A DNA stretch of 7,080 bases, taken from NCBI GenBank assembly GCA_031281335.1, contig JAITFM010000031.1, positions 1 through 7,080 of the forward strand, given 5' to 3'. The notes under the pieces are model-generated. The model saw only the letters and a program-made list of their open reading frames with translations. It was not told the origin of the DNA and made no database searches. Both the position numbers and the translations under genes were made by a program. Origin of the DNA: Rickettsiales bacterium. GTDB taxonomy: Bacteria; Pseudomonadota; Alphaproteobacteria; Rickettsiales; Anaplasmataceae. Positions 5,717 to 7,080 of the stretch are shown piece after piece (position 1 is the first letter of the stretch; every line of letters starts with the position of its first letter).

Positions 5717-6526
5717 TTATAACCGCTCAACAAGGGTATGTATAAGTTGCGCTGAAGAAGTGTACAAGTAAAGATTGCCTAATATCTGAAAGCCCAACCT
5801 TTTGTAGAGGTTGACGGAAGGTTTCATACAATGCGCTACTATATATTTGCACTTAAGCTGCTGAATTATCTTGATTCTTTCTAAAACCATTTGGATACCT
5901 ATTCCACGGTTTCTATGAGTCGGTAAAACTCCATCGCTATAGAAACCAGCTATGTTGTCCTGAATGCAAAAGCCGCATGTTCCAACAACTTCGTTGTTTA
6001 GTGTTGCAAGAAAAAATCTTAATCCCGAGTCTTTGTCATTATAACTCGATAATCCGCGAAAAAATGTGCTGACAATTCCAACGTTGTGATGAAAAATCTT
6101 AGAAGTACATAAATCTAACTGTTCTAAGAGGTTGCTACTATTTACAGCGTTCAACCTCAAATCTGGAACAATATCAGCAGGTAAGAGGTAGTTTTTCATG
6201 TTAAGTAAAGCTTTTTTTGGTGTGCTAACGTGTTTTATCTCACACTTTTCTAAAATGCCCTTTGTCTTTGCATGCGAATCCATTACCCATGTTGCTTCTA
6301 TATTCCTTGCTCTAAGATAATCTAGAGTTCTTTGTACAGAAAGCTCGTTACATTGGTCTCCACAAAACACAAAATTGAATAATGACTCTCTAGTACCATT
6401 TATTGTAAATGTAATGTTATCAAATTCATCATGCACTTCCCACTGAGATAAGTTTGCTGTGTACAGTATATAATCCTTTAGATTTTTAGTAACCAAGCTT
6501 GAATAATAAATTTTCTTATCCTGCAT
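5717..6526 (-). CDS. GNAT family N-acetyltransferase with extra N-terminal domain
   Basis: The C-terminal part (about 125-269) is a GNAT fold that transfers an acyl group from acetyl-CoA to an amine. It shows FFLATLNNEVVGTCGF (171-186), the acetyl-CoA-binding motif A in SDGVLPTHRNRGIGIQMV (197-214; R-x-x-G-x-G at 205-210), and motif B SVNLYKRLGFQILG (237-250). The first 120 residues have no clear motif and may be a degenerate GNAT-like domain, as in tandem GNAT proteins. At 269 residues it is longer than single-domain GNATs (about 150-180). The substrate cannot be deduced. The ATG lies inside the end of pgpA (11-nt overlap) with no separate Shine-Dalgarno, suggesting translational coupling. 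Protein or small-molecule acetylation is possible; the link to phospholipid genes may be only positional. Confidence 0.85.
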   Translation of the reverse strand: MQDKKIYYSSLVTKNLKDYILYTANLSQWEVHDEFDNITFTINGTRESLFNFVFCGDQCNELSVQRTLDYLRARNIEATWVMDSHAKTKGILEKCEIKHVSTPKKALLNMKNYLLPADIVPDLRLNAVNSSNLLEQLDLCTSKIFHHNVGIVSTFFRGLSSYNDKDSGLRFFLATLNNEVVGTCGFCIQDNIAGFYSDGVLPTHRNRGIGIQMVLERIKIIQQLKCKYIVAHCMKPSVNLYKRLGFQILGNLYLYTSSAQLIHTLVERL

Positions 6527-6998
6527 ACACAGACAATAAACAATAAAAGGCCCCTATGAGAACACAGGCTAAAATTGCAGCTATAATATCATCTAGCATA
6601 ACGCCTAGAGGACCTTTGATATTTTTATCGATCAAATTTATAGGCCGCGTTTTTATTATATCAAAAAACCTAAAAGAAAAAAAGCACAACAGTAATAAAG
6701 GACAATTCACTTCTTGGTTTAGCAATGTTGAAATTAGAAATATTGTCAGCAATTGACCAACTACTTCGTCAATCACTACCTCTTTTGGATCATGTGAAGT
6801 CTGATAATGTTTTATGTAATTACTTGTGGACCACAATCCGATTAAGAATAAGAAAAAGATAATTGCTGCACCTAAAATTTTGTTACCTAGTATTAGAGGA
6901 ACAACTGGATAAGCAGCTAAACTGCCTACAGTACCTGGCATTTTTTTTACTGTGCCAGATAGCCACCATGTTGATATCAATTTATATAAAAATTCCAC
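6516..6998 (-). CDS. pgpA: Phosphatidylglycerophosphatase A
   Basis: PgpA is an inner-membrane, Mg-dependent phosphatase that converts phosphatidylglycerophosphate to phosphatidylglycerol. The 160-residue product has the family motifs in order: PGTVGS (21-26), DPKEVVIDEVVGQ (70-82), and RFFDIIKTRPINLIDK (110-125) followed by GPLGVMLDDIIA (129-140), with acidic residues D70, E73, D77, E78, D113, D136 and D137 likely in the active site. Hydrophobic segments lie at about 31-56, 81-109 and 138-158. The start is a GTG at 6998; no in-frame ATG occurs before residue 20, which already abuts the PGTVGS motif, and residues 1-19 (FLYKLISTWWLSGTVKKM) look like the family's N-terminus. It begins 19 nt after the gpsA stop and overlaps the GNAT gene by 11 nt. 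Operon placement with gpsA suits phospholipid synthesis. Confidence 0.95.
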   Translation of the reverse strand: MEFLYKLISTWWLSGTVKKMPGTVGSLAAYPVVPLILGNKILGAAIIFFLFLIGLWSTSNYIKHYQTSHDPKEVVIDEVVGQLLTIFLISTLLNQEVNCPLLLLCFFSFRFFDIIKTRPINLIDKNIKGPLGVMLDDIIAAILACVLIGAFYCLLSVYAG

Positions 6999-7017
6999 AG
7001 TACACCAAACTACAAAA

Positions 7018-7080
7018 TTAATTTACAAGAGCAGAAATAGTATCTTCTATAGATACACTTTCATACAACAATCTATAGAC
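7018..7080 (-). CDS. gpsA: C-terminal end of NAD(P)-dependent glycerol-3-phosphate dehydrogenase (probable)
   Basis: Only the last 20 codons are in the window, on the minus strand, ending with TAA at 7018-7020. The peptide VYRLLYESVSIEDTISALVN fits the C-terminal helix of GpsA, where the family has a VY-x-x-LYE/Y pattern before a final helix and leucine-rich end. GpsA reduces dihydroxyacetone phosphate to sn-glycerol-3-phosphate, the backbone for phospholipids, which agrees with pgpA only 19 nt downstream. The call rests on a short segment, so the family is probable, not certain; that a protein-coding gene ends here is likely. The gene's start and the operon promoter are outside the window. 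Confidence 0.6.
   Translation of the reverse strand, partial: VYRLLYESVSIEDTISALVN

Noticed and set aside
6556..6756. 66-codon plus-strand open frame inside pgpA
   Set aside because: It is antisense to the conserved PgpA motifs and is a shadow of the real gene.

Overview
This AT-rich window (roughly one third G+C by eye) comes from an obligate intracellular alphaproteobacterium of the order Rickettsiales, almost certainly Wolbachia. The strongest evidence is the complete ftsZ, whose protein I recognise as Wolbachia-type: it has a lysine-rich insertion before [15 protein letters not shown] and ends in [10 protein letters not shown]. The isolated sdhB and the reduced, tightly packed gene order agree with this. 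I cannot assign a strain or supergroup from sequence alone.

Layout, left to right. (1) Positions 2-664, + strand: the C-terminal part of a ComM/YifB-type AAA+ ATPase whose start lies outside the window. (2) 755-1375, +: a 206-residue two-helix membrane protein of unknown function with a good Shine-Dalgarno, a plausible promoter and a strong intrinsic terminator, so probably its own transcription unit. (3) 1434-1633: the longest mainly non-coding stretch (258 nt between genes). It holds the ftsZ leader, a near-consensus CtrA-like site, a 12-bp palindrome and a short antisense open stretch that may be a gene relic. (4) 1634-3668, +: ftsZ, an EVE-domain gene and ybeY, with overlapping junctions, a likely operon joining cell division with RNA or nucleic-acid functions. 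(5) 3763-4551, +: sdhB, apart from the other succinate dehydrogenase genes. (6) 4554-7080, - strand: a gene series transcribed leftward, reading in its own direction gpsA (last 20 codons only), pgpA, a GNAT acetyltransferase and a membrane-anchored PAS protein. Gaps in this series are 26 nt or less and one junction overlaps by 11 nt.

Functional links. GpsA makes sn-glycerol-3-phosphate and PgpA dephosphorylates phosphatidylglycerophosphate, so the head of the minus-strand operon is a phosphatidylglycerol synthesis unit. SdhB is the iron-sulfur subunit of respiratory complex II and keeps all cluster cysteines. FtsZ builds the division ring.

The most unusual feature is the PAS protein. Its third PAS domain resembles the multi-PAS sensor histidine kinases of free-living alphaproteobacteria, but it stops exactly where the kinase half should follow, and its stop codon is 2 nt from that of the convergent sdhB. 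I see no CRISPR array, insertion sequence, tRNA or rRNA, and no clear new multi-gene defence or mobile system.
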